Positions 1 to 8,059 of a DNA stretch of 64,000 nucleotides are shown here, in pieces (position 1 is the first letter of the stretch; each line of letters begins with the position of its first letter). The notes below the pieces were generated by a model. The model was not told the origin of the DNA and did not search any database. It saw only the letters and a program-made list of their open reading frames with translations. This DNA comes from CBDDBK01 sp965225715. GTDB lineage: Bacteria > Bacteroidota > Bacteroidia > Cytophagales > Flammeovirgaceae. A program made the translations under genes and the position numbers. The stretch covers positions 992,001-1,056,000 of the forward strand of contig CBDDBK010000002.1 in the NCBI GenBank assembly GCA_965225715.1, read 5' to 3'.

Positions 1-548
1 AAAATAATGCGGCAAGAACATTAACTTTCTCATATACAATGAAGTAATTAATTATAAATAAAAAATGGTGATAAAAAAAACAATGATCGTTTCTAATACT
101 ATGTACTTTCAAATATAATACCAAACAGATAAGTATAGGCATCTTTTAAGGAGAGAACAACTCAAAAAAGCATTTGTTTCTAAACTTAAATGAAATTATT
201 AAGTCCTATAAAACAATAAAATATGAGTTAATAGCAATGCTATTTTTATATGAGAAGTTCATTTTTAATATCAATAAGTTAAACTATTTAAAAATCTTTT
301 TTAAATGATGTAACTATAAACAATTTATTGAGTACATCTTGATTAAAAATAAATGGAATTTTCCTTAATTTTTGTTTTTTATAGTGTAGTTTCATTAACT
401 TTATTACTGCTTTTCAATTTCTTTATTTAAACCTTTAGTAATAGAAAACTTTGAATAATCTATATTTTTCCAAAATTAAAAACTATAATTAGTTGATTTT
501 CTTTGATTTTTAAGGTTATAACATAATTTAATAATTCATAATTAAGCC
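1..548. other. AT-rich spacer with one dispersed repeat
   Basis: No credible coding sequence is visible on either strand. The only structured part is a copy of the dispersed intergenic repeat at 231-318. The rest is low-complexity A/T sequence leading into the Fe-S protein gene. Its expected upstream partner, a larger ferredoxin-like Fe-S oxidoreductase gene in many Bacteroidota, is not in the window. Confidence 0.6.
231..318 (+). repeat. Dispersed intergenic repeat, copy 1
   Basis: It starts with ATAGCAATGCTATTTTTAT and ends with AACTATA. The order of motifs matches the other family members: short palindrome, a TCAATAAGTTAAA-like middle, an AAAAATC-T-tract and a CTATA end. About 88 bp. Confidence 0.75.
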
Positions 549-1325
549 ATGACCAATATACCAATTTTAGCTGATTTAGTTGCTCAAGGCAAACCAATAG
601 ATATTTTATTTTGGGTTGGCTGTGCCGGCAGTTTTGACACTAGATATAGAAAAGTAACCCGTGCTTTTGCCAAAATTTTGAATCACCTAAACATTAATTT
701 TGCTGTTTTAGGTAAAGAAGAATCATGTACAGGCGATCCAGCTCGTCGGGCTGGAAATGAATTTCTCTTTCAAGTTCAAGCCATTAGCAATATAGAAATT
801 TTAAATGCTTATGAAATTAAGACAATAATTACAACTTGCCCCCACTGTTTTCATACTTTAAAAAATGAATATCCCAGCTTAGGTGGAAACTATGAAGTTA
901 TTCACCATACTACTTTTTTGGAACAACTTTTAAATGAAGGACGTTTAAAACTTAAAACTCATGAGCATGGGGAAACAATGACCTACCATGACTCTTGTTA
1001 TATGGGACGTTATAATCGCGTTTATCAAGCCCCTCGTCACTTACTAAAAGCCCTTAAAAATGATTTGATAGAAATAGAATCAAATAAAAAACAAGGATTA
1101 TGTTGTGGAGCAGGTGGTGGACAAATGTTTAAAGATGCAGAAAAAGGCAAAAAAGAAATTAATATCGAAAGAGTAGAACAAGCTATTAAAACCAAAACGT
1201 CTACCATTGCTGTTAATTGTCCTTTTTGTATGACTATGTTAAGCGATGGAATCAAGTTCAAAAACAAGGAAGACAAAATAAAAATCCTTGATCTTGCAGA
1301 ATTATTGGCAAAATCTTTAGACTAG
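549..1325 (+). CDS. CCG-domain Fe-S-binding protein (HdrB/LutA-like)
   Basis: Two cysteine-rich CCG repeats are visible. The first has C25, C60 and C97-P-H-C100; the second has C150, C185-C186-G and C224-P-F-C227. This pattern is known from heterodisulfide reductase subunit B, GlpC and LutA, where it binds an Fe-S cluster for electron transfer to quinone or disulfide substrates. At 258 residues it matches the short stand-alone form found in Bacteroidota, usually next to a roughly 440-residue ferredoxin-type partner, but that partner is not downstream and lies outside the window if present. In the first repeat the CCG triplet is replaced by S-C60-T, so one site may be degenerate. There is no signal peptide, so it is probably a cytoplasmic protein acting at the membrane face. 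The substrate cannot be inferred. Confidence 0.8.
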   Translation: MTNIPILADLVAQGKPIDILFWVGCAGSFDTRYRKVTRAFAKILNHLNINFAVLGKEESCTGDPARRAGNEFLFQVQAISNIEILNAYEIKTIITTCPHCFHTLKNEYPSLGGNYEVIHHTTFLEQLLNEGRLKLKTHEHGETMTYHDSCYMGRYNRVYQAPRHLLKALKNDLIEIESNKKQGLCCGAGGGQMFKDAEKGKKEINIERVEQAIKTKTSTIAVNCPFCMTMLSDGIKFKNKEDKIKILDLAELLAKSLD

Positions 1326-1540
1326 TTTGGTTGCTATAAGAGTAGGTACACAAGTAATGCCGCTCTATATTATATTGATTCAAAAAATATTAAATGTCGA
1401 ATTAAATCATTCTATATCCCACAAAATAATGTAATGTTAGGTATTTTTTTCAATTTTATCAACTTGTATAACACTAGCCAATTTAGGTTAAAATCTCATA
1501 AAATATTGATAAAACTAAATTTAAAAACTATGTATAATTT

Positions 1541-2527
1541 TTAAATTGTCAAACTATTGAAAATCAAATCTTTCAATTGTTTTGACCCTTCACCTGTTGC
1601 CCCAGAAATAAAACAATAAGGTATATCTAACTTTTTGAAATTATCTATGTTAAGTTTATCTCTATCTTCAGGTGAGATAATATCCAGTTTATTTAAAGCG
1701 ATTAAGCGTGGTTTATAGAGTAATTCTTTATTAAAATATTCTAATTCTTTGATAAGTGTTTGGTAAGTTAGCCAAATGTCCTGATCGTTTAAATCAATAA
1801 CAAAAAGCAAAACTGCATTCCTTTCTATATGCTGTAAAAATTGGATTCCCAACCCTTTACCTGTCGAAGCCCCTTCAATAATACCTGGTATATCCGCCAT
1901 TGTAAATGAATAAGGCAATTTATATGGTACAACACCTAAGTTTGGGATTAAGGTTGTAAAAGGATAATCAGCAATTTTGGGTTTAGCTTTAGAAAGGTGC
2001 GCCAGCAGCGTTGATTTTCCTGCATTTGGGAAACCAACTAAACCTACATCTGCTAAGAGTTTTAGCTCTAAAATGAGATCTTTTTCTACACCTTCTCCTC
2101 CGGGTTGGGCGTACAGAGGACTTCGTTTTTGAGGTGTTGCAAAATGGTAGTTTCCTTTTCCACCTATTCCGCCTTCAAATATAGTAATAGATTGATTATG
2201 AGTAGTAATTTCAGTTAATAAGTTTTCATTTTCGTCTTTGACTTGAACACCTAAAGGAACTTCTATAACTACGTCATTGCCATTTTTTCCTGTTTTTTTT
2301 GCTTTGCTACCATTTTCTCCTTTTCCTGCTTTAAAATGCCTTTTATACCGCAAGTGCCATAGAGTCCATAAATTAGAATTTCCTTTCAAAATAATATTAC
2401 CACCTTTACCACCATCGCCTCCGTTGGGACCTCCTTTTGGCACATGTTTTTCTCGTCTAAAATGCACACTGCCATCCCCTCCTGATCCAGAAAAACAAAA
2501 AATTTTTATTTTATCAATAAACCGCAT
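1541..2527 (-). CDS. obgE: GTPase ObgE/CgtA
   Basis: This is an essential GTPase in late 50S ribosome assembly and stress signalling. The N-terminal glycine-rich OBG fold spans about residues 2-157, with the GGNGG/GGKGG-type loops at 32-43 and 119-125. The G domain follows, with G1 GFPNAGKST (165-173), G3 DIPG (212-215), G4 NKLD (279-282) and G5 SGA (308-310). At 328 residues it is a normal short Bacteroidota form without the C-terminal OCT domain. The start at 2527 gives MRFIDKIKIF, the expected beginning of the fold. The left end of an IS5-family copy lies only 20 bp upstream of the start codon, so the native promoter has been displaced and transcription may now start inside the IS. Confidence 0.97.
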   Translation of the reverse strand: MRFIDKIKIFCFSGSGGDGSVHFRREKHVPKGGPNGGDGGKGGNIILKGNSNLWTLWHLRYKRHFKAGKGENGSKAKKTGKNGNDVVIEVPLGVQVKDENENLLTEITTHNQSITIFEGGIGGKGNYHFATPQKRSPLYAQPGGEGVEKDLILELKLLADVGLVGFPNAGKSTLLAHLSKAKPKIADYPFTTLIPNLGVVPYKLPYSFTMADIPGIIEGASTGKGLGIQFLQHIERNAVLLFVIDLNDQDIWLTYQTLIKELEYFNKELLYKPRLIALNKLDIISPEDRDKLNIDNFKKLDIPYCFISGATGEGSKQLKDLIFNSLTI

Positions 2528-2546
2528 AAAGTAGTTTTTAATTGAA

Positions 2547-3285
2547 GGGCATCTCCTAAATTAAGTATTTGGTTATGAAACAATTAGTTTTTATATTGGT
2601 TTTTTTTTCAAAAATAATCATTTTAATCTAAAAAATAGTTTCTAATGTCTCGAAAATATAAACCCATCAAGTCAGGTCGACCCATTCCTGAAATTGAAAC
2701 ACGCTTGAACAAAATAAGCCAGCAAGGCGACCGATGTTCCTATGAACTGGCAAAATGATTCGAATAAATTGATACAAAAGGATTTAGATGCCACTTGGAC
2801 TAAGAAAGGCAAGCGTAATTATTATGGTTACAAAAATCACATAAAAGTAGATAAGCTCTCCAAGCTTATTAGCAAAAGTGAGGTCACCAGTGCCTGCGTT
2901 CACGACTCACAGGTTCTGGCTTCTTTAGTTGATAGCTCAGATAGCGAGCAGGGTCTCCGGGCAGATTCGGCTTATGTTGGTCAAGAGCAAGAGAAAGCAT
3001 TAGATAACGAGCACACAATCAATCAAGTAATTCGGGGGCTTTCTTTAAAATCTATTGGGCTATAGCGAGCTAAAGGCTTCGGCACTTTAGTTAATTTGAC
3101 CTATAATCTTTGGCGTTATGAGCAAATTAAAAGTTTAAAATTGGATGCAAAATGGGCAAAAAACTAGGCTTACTGAGCTCAAATTGCAATTATATTAATA
3201 TTTAACTAATTGATAGTGAATAATATACATAAAATTATTAAAACTATTTTTTTTCAAAAATTACAAAGTATTATAAGAGATCCCC
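2547..3285 (+). mobile_element. IS5-family element copy A, internally deleted
   Basis: The left end begins GGGCATCTCCTAAATTAAG at 2547 and the right end finishes GAGATCCCC at 3285, a one-base variant of the inverted end GAGATGCCC seen in copy B. The first and last roughly 100 bp are nearly identical to copy B at 4943-5885. Only about 740 bp remain; the middle of the transposase gene is lost. No convincing target duplication is visible at the flanks. The copy lies between the obgE start and the end of the toxin gene. Confidence 0.85.
2648..3165 (+). pseudogene. IS5-family transposase remnant (copy A)
   Basis: The N-terminal segment starting MSRKYKPIKSGRPIPEIETR is typical of IS5-group transposases. 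It is joined near 2733 to the later segment NDSNKLIQKDLDATWTKKG, which is in another frame (open from 2742 to 3065). The intact gene's segment containing FKILILQ and the first catalytic aspartate region, still visible in copy B, is deleted. After the stop at 3063, residues resembling the C-terminus (AKGFGTLVNLTYNLWRYEQI) can still be read to about 3165. The retained motifs include VHDSQ and ADSAY. It cannot encode an active enzyme. Confidence 0.85.
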
Positions 3286-3286
3286 T

Positions 3287-3733
3287 TTACACCACTTTAT
3301 ATTTACTTAAAGCATCTATAATTTTTAATTTTAATCCCTCATTAAAGTCATCTTCTGCTAATATTGAAGTAATTATTTCTTTCAATAATTCTTTGTCAAT
3401 TTTATTATCTGCTACATATACTGCAATATTTTCCATTTCAACGATAAATTTATCAATACAATAGTCAGCACCATTAATTTCTAATAAATAAGCACCTAGA
3501 TCGATAGAAGTTCTTTTGTTACCGTCGTTAAATACGTGGAATTTATTTACCGAGAAGACAAGATGGGTAAGTTTATCTTCAAATTCGGGATAGTAAAGGT
3601 CATTTTGAATATGTTCTAAAATACTTTCCAGTTTTCCTATTTCTATTATTCCGGCATGTCCTCCGGAATTTTCTATTATAAAATCATGAGCACGAATTGC
3701 ATGCTCAATATCAAAGTAAGCATATTTACTCAT
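3287..3733 (-). CDS. Doc/Fic-family death-on-curing toxin
   Basis: A 148-residue single-domain Fic-fold protein of the Doc class. The catalytic loop HVFNDGNKR is at residues 66-74; Doc proteins, including that of phage P1, have HxFxxxNKR here and phosphorylate EF-Tu, while AMP-transferring Fic proteins carry HPFxxGNGR. The loop fits the Doc class through NKR but keeps a Fic-like glycine, so kinase versus AMPylation activity is open. Its ATG overlaps the stop codon of the upstream gene as TAATG, implying translational coupling. The last codons abut the right end of IS5 copy A (stop at 3287, IS end at 3285), so the insertion may have altered the original C-terminus, which ends SKYKVV. Confidence 0.85.
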   Translation of the reverse strand: MSKYAYFDIEHAIRAHDFIIENSGGHAGIIEIGKLESILEHIQNDLYYPEFEDKLTHLVFSVNKFHVFNDGNKRTSIDLGAYLLEINGADYCIDKFIVEMENIAVYVADNKIDKELLKEIITSILAEDDFNEGLKLKIIDALSKYKVV

Positions 3734-4761
3734 TATCTATCTTTTAGTCTTTTAAATACATCAATATTGTTTAAGATTCGTTTTTTCAAATCCATACTTT
3801 TTTCCCCAAGGAACTTATCAAATTCTTCTGTTGAAAGATCAGTAATATAGTTTTTAAGTTTTTCGTGAAAGGCATCCCTAAAAGCCATATCTCTACTGGC
3901 CATTAAGCCTCTAGCTTTTTCTCTTAAAGGTTTGTATATCTGATTGGTTAAATCTTCAAATTGTTCAAATAGAGCATTGGCTTCCCATAAGTTTAATTTC
4001 TTACCTGTTTTTTGAACATTTTTTTTTAAGAAATCAGCAAATCCATTTTCATAGCTTGAAATCAAATCTAAAACTTCCGAATACATTGTAGGTCTAATGC
4101 TTTCTTTATTATTTAGTTTTAAAATCTGACGATAGTTTTTAGCATTTTCTTTAAAGATACTTGTATAGACTTTATTGGTCAATTGAGCATATTTGAATTT
4201 ATTAGATTCAATATAAGTATCTAATGCTTTTGTAAATTCCTGTCTATAATTATGTTCTCTTATAGCACTGGATAAAAACTCTTTGTCTCTTTGATTGATA
4301 TATTTTGTGCTTCCTCCAAGCTTTTGATTAATAGAATCAATAACAATGTTTAAAATAAAGGCGCGTAGTAATTTTGCTTTTTCACTTTCGGTTAAAAGCA
4401 TGCCTATATTTAGGAAAGCGCGAAATGTAAATATGCCAAGAGAAGGTATTTTCTGTATTGATTCATCCATGTTAGCGACATTTATGTCTCTAACATAGGC
4501 TATTTTAAATTTTTTGAGTCTCTGATTCTTCAAAACTTCATAGCCAGATTCTTCAATTTCAGATGCATTCTTTTTAATATATCTATCCACCGTTCTTTCG
4601 TCTATCTCAAAGAATTCAGCAACCTGTTTTTTTGTAAATCTGTATTTATTTTCAAATAAAACACCCGGAAAAGAAATTTCCTTGTAAATTAATTCTAAAG
4701 CATAGCTATTATTGAGAATATTCTTTCTATGTAAATCGGATGTTGTCAAATCTTTGCTCAT
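3733..4761 (-). CDS. DNA-binding partner of the Doc toxin (putative antitoxin)
   Basis: A 342-residue protein with a helix-turn-helix at about residues 42-64 (FTKKQVAEFFEIDERTVDRY) followed by a mostly helical region. It is encoded directly upstream of the Doc-type toxin with a one-base TAATG overlap. Large DNA-binding proteins preceding death-on-curing genes recur in Bacteroidota and resemble RhuM/virulence-type regulators more than the small Phd antitoxin; I do not recognise a named family with certainty. The arrangement suggests it is the antitoxin and/or autoregulator. The segment SLGIFTFRAFLNIGMLLTES (about 109-128) may be part of a dimer core. Two copies of ATGTTGTCA spaced 20 bp apart overlap its start codon and may be its operator. 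Confidence 0.65.
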   Translation of the reverse strand: MSKDLTTSDLHRKNILNNSYALELIYKEISFPGVLFENKYRFTKKQVAEFFEIDERTVDRYIKKNASEIEESGYEVLKNQRLKKFKIAYVRDINVANMDESIQKIPSLGIFTFRAFLNIGMLLTESEKAKLLRAFILNIVIDSINQKLGGSTKYINQRDKEFLSSAIREHNYRQEFTKALDTYIESNKFKYAQLTNKVYTSIFKENAKNYRQILKLNNKESIRPTMYSEVLDLISSYENGFADFLKKNVQKTGKKLNLWEANALFEQFEDLTNQIYKPLREKARGLMASRDMAFRDAFHEKLKNYITDLSTEEFDKFLGEKSMDLKKRILNNIDVFKRLKDR

Positions 4762-4768
4762 GTTGTCA
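4740..4768 (-). promoter_or_regulatory. Candidate operator of the toxin-antitoxin pair
   Basis: The 9-mer ATGTTGTCA occurs at 4740-4748 and again at 4760-4768, exactly 20 bp (about two helical turns) apart on the same strand. The second copy overlaps the start codon of the DNA-binding gene. A repeat with this spacing at the start of a self-regulated operon suits a dimeric repressor, but the first copy lies in coding sequence, so chance is possible. Confidence 0.3.
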
Positions 4769-4942
4769 CGTTTTTATTTTTTTAAAAAAGCATTTACCTT
4801 CATTGTATTTATTTAATCATTTGTGTTTTTAGTTTTTATATTTATCGCCAATTTTAAGAATAGTTATCTCTTTCTTAGGAATCTTTAAGCCGTTATCTTC
4901 TACTAAGTGAAGCCCTATCTTAAATGCCCAACTAAAAGCTAT

Positions 4943-5885
4943 GGGCATCTCCTAAATTAAGTATTTGGTTATAAAATAATTAGTTTTTATATTGTTTTTT
5001 TTCAGAAATAATCCTATTAATCTAAAAAATAGTCACTGATAGTCTCAAAAATATAAGCCCATTGAATCAGGTCGATGCATTTCTGAAAACGAAATACGGC
5101 TCAGTAAAATAAGCCAGGAAGGTGACCCATTAGAACGCTTGAATAAAGTCATTCATTGGAACTTGTTTCTGCCCTCTAGAAAAATTATATGCCAATCGCT
5201 TAGTAGAAACCGGTACTAAGCCCTATTCCCTTCTTTTGATGTTTAAAATTCTCATTCTCCAATGCTATGACAATATTAGCGATGACCAAACGGAATATCA
5301 AATACTTGACCGCTTAAGTTTTACCCATTTTTTAGGTATTTCGGGTTCTGGTGATGTGCCGGAAGCCAAAACTATCTGGCGTTTTCGGGATAATTTGATA
5401 AAAGTGCAGTTGGCTGAAAAGCTATTTGAGGTTTTCGGAGATTATTTGGAAGAGGCAAACCTGATAGCCTATAAGGGCAAATTGCTTGATGCCAGTTTTA
5501 TCAATGCGCCTATTCAAGGTAACACGAAGGCGAAAAACAAAACGGTTAAGGCTGGGGATGCTCCTACGAACTGGAAAAATGATTCGAACAAATTGAGACA
5601 AAAAGATTTAGATGCCACTTGGACTAAGAAAGGCAAACAAAGTTACTATGCTTATAAAACTCATATCAAAGTGGATAAGGTTTCAAAGCTGATTATCAAG
5701 GGCGAGGTCAGCACTGCGAGTGTCCACGATTCTCAACTGTTGGAGGTCTTTGATTGATAGTTCAGAGCTTACTGAGCCCAAATTGCAACTATATTAATAT
5801 TTAACTTGTTGGTAGTAAATAATATATATAAAATTATTAAAACTAATTTTTTTTCAAAAATTACAGAGTATTATGAGAGATGCCC
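4943..5885 (+). mobile_element. IS5-family element copy B, 3'-deleted
   Basis: Left end GGGCATCTCCTAAATTAAG at 4943, right end GAGAGATGCCC at 5885; the outer GGGCATCTC is inverted at the two ends. About 940 bp remain. It has the same orientation as copy A, so the two copies bracket the toxin-antitoxin genes as direct repeats. The transposase has lost its C-terminal catalytic part. Confidence 0.85.
5044..5757 (+). pseudogene. IS5-family transposase remnant (copy B)
   Basis: An N-terminal stretch similar to copy A can be read from about 5044 (YKPIESGR..., then DPLERLNKVIHWNLF), but frameshifts and stops interrupt it before the open segment 5236-5757. That segment contains FKILILQCYDNISDDQTEYQ, TIWRFRDNL, LLDASFINAP with a catalytic-type Asp, TWTKKGKQSYYAYKTHIKVD and ASVHDSQ. 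It ends at LLEVFD and jumps directly to the IS right end, so the DSAY and C-terminal glutamate motifs are missing. Copy A retains that later region and lacks the middle, so the two deletions are complementary. Confidence 0.88.
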
Positions 5886-6114
5886 TTCTATATACAGCAT
5901 TTCTTATCTTCTGCAGCTCCAATGGATTTATAGTCTCTGTAATTTCATCTAATCCCCAGTAAGCCATAGACCTAAGGCTAAAAGAAATTGCTCTTTCTAA
6001 TTCACTTAAAGTATACTTAATCCTATTAGGACGCGAACTTTTATCGGTCAATTTTATTCTGTTTTTCCATTTTTTGATGGTGTTTACGGATACCTGATAA
6101 TAACAAATGATCAC
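5886..6114 (-). pseudogene. IS481-like transposase N-terminal remnant
   Basis: The frame reads a helix-turn-helix (VSVNTIKKWKNRIKLTDKSS), then RPNRIKYTLSELERAISFSL and LDEITETINP...IRNAVYRR. This is the order seen in the N-terminal DNA-binding region of IS481-family transposases. The integrase core with the DDE residues is absent, and the remnant is cut by the right end of IS5 copy B. Only the first 80 or so residues remain and it cannot be functional. Confidence 0.6.
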
Positions 6115-6195
6115 TCATTTCTTACTCTATATTGCTACAACTTTTCTGGTAAGTAGAAAGAAAACTTAGAACAACGTAGTGCAACTAAACATTAG

Positions 6196-6230
6196 ACTTG
6201 CCCGGATTTGATAATCAATCAAATAAAAAA
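6196..6230 (+). repeat. 35-bp sequence shared with the IS1 remnant end
   Basis: It begins ACTTGCCCGGATTTGATAAT and runs into AATCAAATAAAAAA. The reverse complement at 27572-27606 differs at only one of 35 positions. Both lie beside transposase remnants, so this is probably an element end. It includes the palindrome TTGATAATCAA. Confidence 0.6.
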
Positions 6231-6806
6231 GTTATTTTTATAAAAAATTGTTAATTAACAACATATAAAAAACGATATTATAGTGAAAGTTTAAAGGTTT
6301 TTCAAAGAGATCAAGTAAAATTATTTTTTACTTGTAAAATTTAGAGTATACGTATATTGTTAATTTATATTTATTAAGTTGATAATCAAATATTTATACC
6401 GCGTTAGTTTTTTTCATTAAATTTAATGCCAAAAAACCAAAATTACATAATATATTGATTATCAAAATAATTCAAATCTATTGATACATTGGCAGGAGGA
6501 ATAGACTATACATTGAGAAATCTAAGCCATTTTTTTATAACTATTTTACCTTTAGAATGAAAATTTTTTAACTTGCAAAATAACCTAATTTTAGATATTT
6601 TTAGCCCTTTGCATCATTCGATGTAATAAAAATTTGATTATCAGTATTTGATAAATTTTTTACAAAAATATTAATTGCTTGATTATAAAATAGTTATAAA
6701 AAACAGTTTTATGATTTTTATGCTCATAAGTCATTGATAATGTATATGAAAAGCTCTTATTTTATTGATTTTATCATTACTTGTGTACCATTACCAATAA
6801 TTTTAA
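6231..6806. other. Non-coding AT-rich spacer upstream of hemH
   Basis: No open frame of substance. It contains two perfect TTGATNATCAA palindromes at 6379-6389 and 6455-6465, a third near match at 6634, and the paired repeat at 6606-6702 described separately. A hemH promoter should lie here, but no clear TTG/TAnnTTTG pair is visible. Confidence 0.5.
6606..6702 (+). repeat. Dispersed repeat pair R2, copy 1
   Basis: It begins CCTTTGCATCATTCGATGTA and ends GCTTGATTATAAAATAGTT. The same order of bases, with few differences and one short gap, recurs at 60983-61067. About 95 bp, non-coding in both places and distinct from the main repeat family. Confidence 0.75.
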
Positions 6807-7829
6807 ATGAAAAAAAATAAGATTGGTGTCCTCTTGGTTAATTTAGGTACGCCTTTAAGTCCTAAAACAAGCGATGTTAGGCGTTATTTACGTCAGTTTT
6901 TAATGGACAGACGAGTTATAGATATTCCATTTTTAAATCGTTTTTTACTTATTAATGGTATTATTGCCCCTTTTAGATCGCCAAAATCTGCTAAAGAATA
7001 TAAGAAACTATGGACTTCGAAAGGTTCGCCTTTGCTCTTTCATGGTGTAGGTTTAAAAGAAAAGCTCCAAAAATCTTTAGACAGTAACTATACAGTTTAT
7101 TTGGCGATGCGCTATCAAAGTCCGTCTATTAAGTCTGTTCTTGAAAACATGCAAACCAAAAAATTTGAAAAAATTATTATAATACCTTTATTTCCTCAAT
7201 ATGCTTCAGCTTCTACAGGTTCTGTTCAAGAGGCTGTTATGAAATATATATCCAAATGGTTACTTATTCCAACTTTAGTTTTTATTAATCAATTTTCCAA
7301 TCATCCCAGTTTTATAAAGGCTTTTGTGGAAATAGGAAAACCTTATTTTCAGAAACAAAATTATGATCATGTATTATTTAGTTATCATGGTTTACCAGAA
7401 AGACAATTAAAAAAAGCTGATAGCGCTTGCAAAGCCCGAGATTGTTGTCATACTTATACGAATAGAAATCGACTTTGCTATAGAGCTCAATGTTTTGCTA
7501 CAACAGAAGCTCTGACCAAAAGCCTTAGTATTAAAGAAGGTCAATATACAACTTGTTTTCAATCCCGTTTAGGAAAAACACCTTGGATACAACCTTATAC
7601 TGATGAAATCCTTCAAGAATTAGCTAAAAAAGGTATAAAAAAACTATTGGTTTTTTCCCCTTCTTTTATTGCCGATTGTCTTGAAACAACTATTGAAATT
7701 GGGGAAACTTATAAAACTCAATTTGAAAGTTTATTTTTTGATAATCAATTAACTATGGTAGAAAGTCTTAACAGCAATGCTATTTGGGTAGAAGCATTAA
7801 AGGATATTATAACAAAATTAAAACTTTGA
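6807..7829 (+). CDS. hemH: Ferrochelatase
   Basis: It inserts Fe2+ into protoporphyrin IX (or coproporphyrin) in the last steps of haem synthesis. The sequence shows GVLLVNLGTP at the N-terminus, the metal-binding histidine in SYHGLPE (H194) and the catalytic glutamate in FIADCLETTIEI (E293). Length 340 is normal. A cysteine-rich insertion follows the SYHG loop: C208, C213, C214, C224 and C229. Some bacterial ferrochelatases bind an Fe-S cluster through cysteines, so a cluster here is plausible but not shown. It is monocistronic, with long spacers on both sides and no other haem genes nearby. The product would supply the haem of the ActA-type cytochrome encoded further on. The stop codon lies inside a TTGATAATCAA palindrome. 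Confidence 0.96.
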   Translation: MKKNKIGVLLVNLGTPLSPKTSDVRRYLRQFLMDRRVIDIPFLNRFLLINGIIAPFRSPKSAKEYKKLWTSKGSPLLFHGVGLKEKLQKSLDSNYTVYLAMRYQSPSIKSVLENMQTKKFEKIIIIPLFPQYASASTGSVQEAVMKYISKWLLIPTLVFINQFSNHPSFIKAFVEIGKPYFQKQNYDHVLFSYHGLPERQLKKADSACKARDCCHTYTNRNRLCYRAQCFATTEALTKSLSIKEGQYTTCFQSRLGKTPWIQPYTDEILQELAKKGIKKLLVFSPSFIADCLETTIEIGETYKTQFESLFFDNQLTMVESLNSNAIWVEALKDIITKLKL

Positions 7830-7836
7830 TAATCAA
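7826..7836. repeat. TTGATAATCAA palindrome at the hemH stop
   Basis: The perfect 11-base palindrome overlaps the TGA stop codon (7827-7829). The same motif (TTGATNATCAA) occurs at 6208, 6379, 6455, 27584, 37861 and 46926, always outside or at the edge of genes. Confidence 0.6.
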
Positions 7837-8059
7837 TTTATTAGATTATAAAAATTGAAAAATTATAATAAAAAATTTATAGGTTTTTATACTCATAAGT
7901 GATTATGGTTTAAGTATTTAAAAAATCAGTTCTATATGATAATAAGAGTAAAAATCTCAAAAAATAAAAATTTTTCAAAGTTATATTAGGCTTAATAAAT
8001 TAATTTTTAATAAAAACTTAAAAATTAGGTTACTCCCTAAATCATATAGAGCCTAAAAT

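Noticed and set aside
3210..3464. 84-residue open frame opposite the Doc toxin
   Set aside because: It is the opposite strand of the toxin gene and the IS right end, with no domain.
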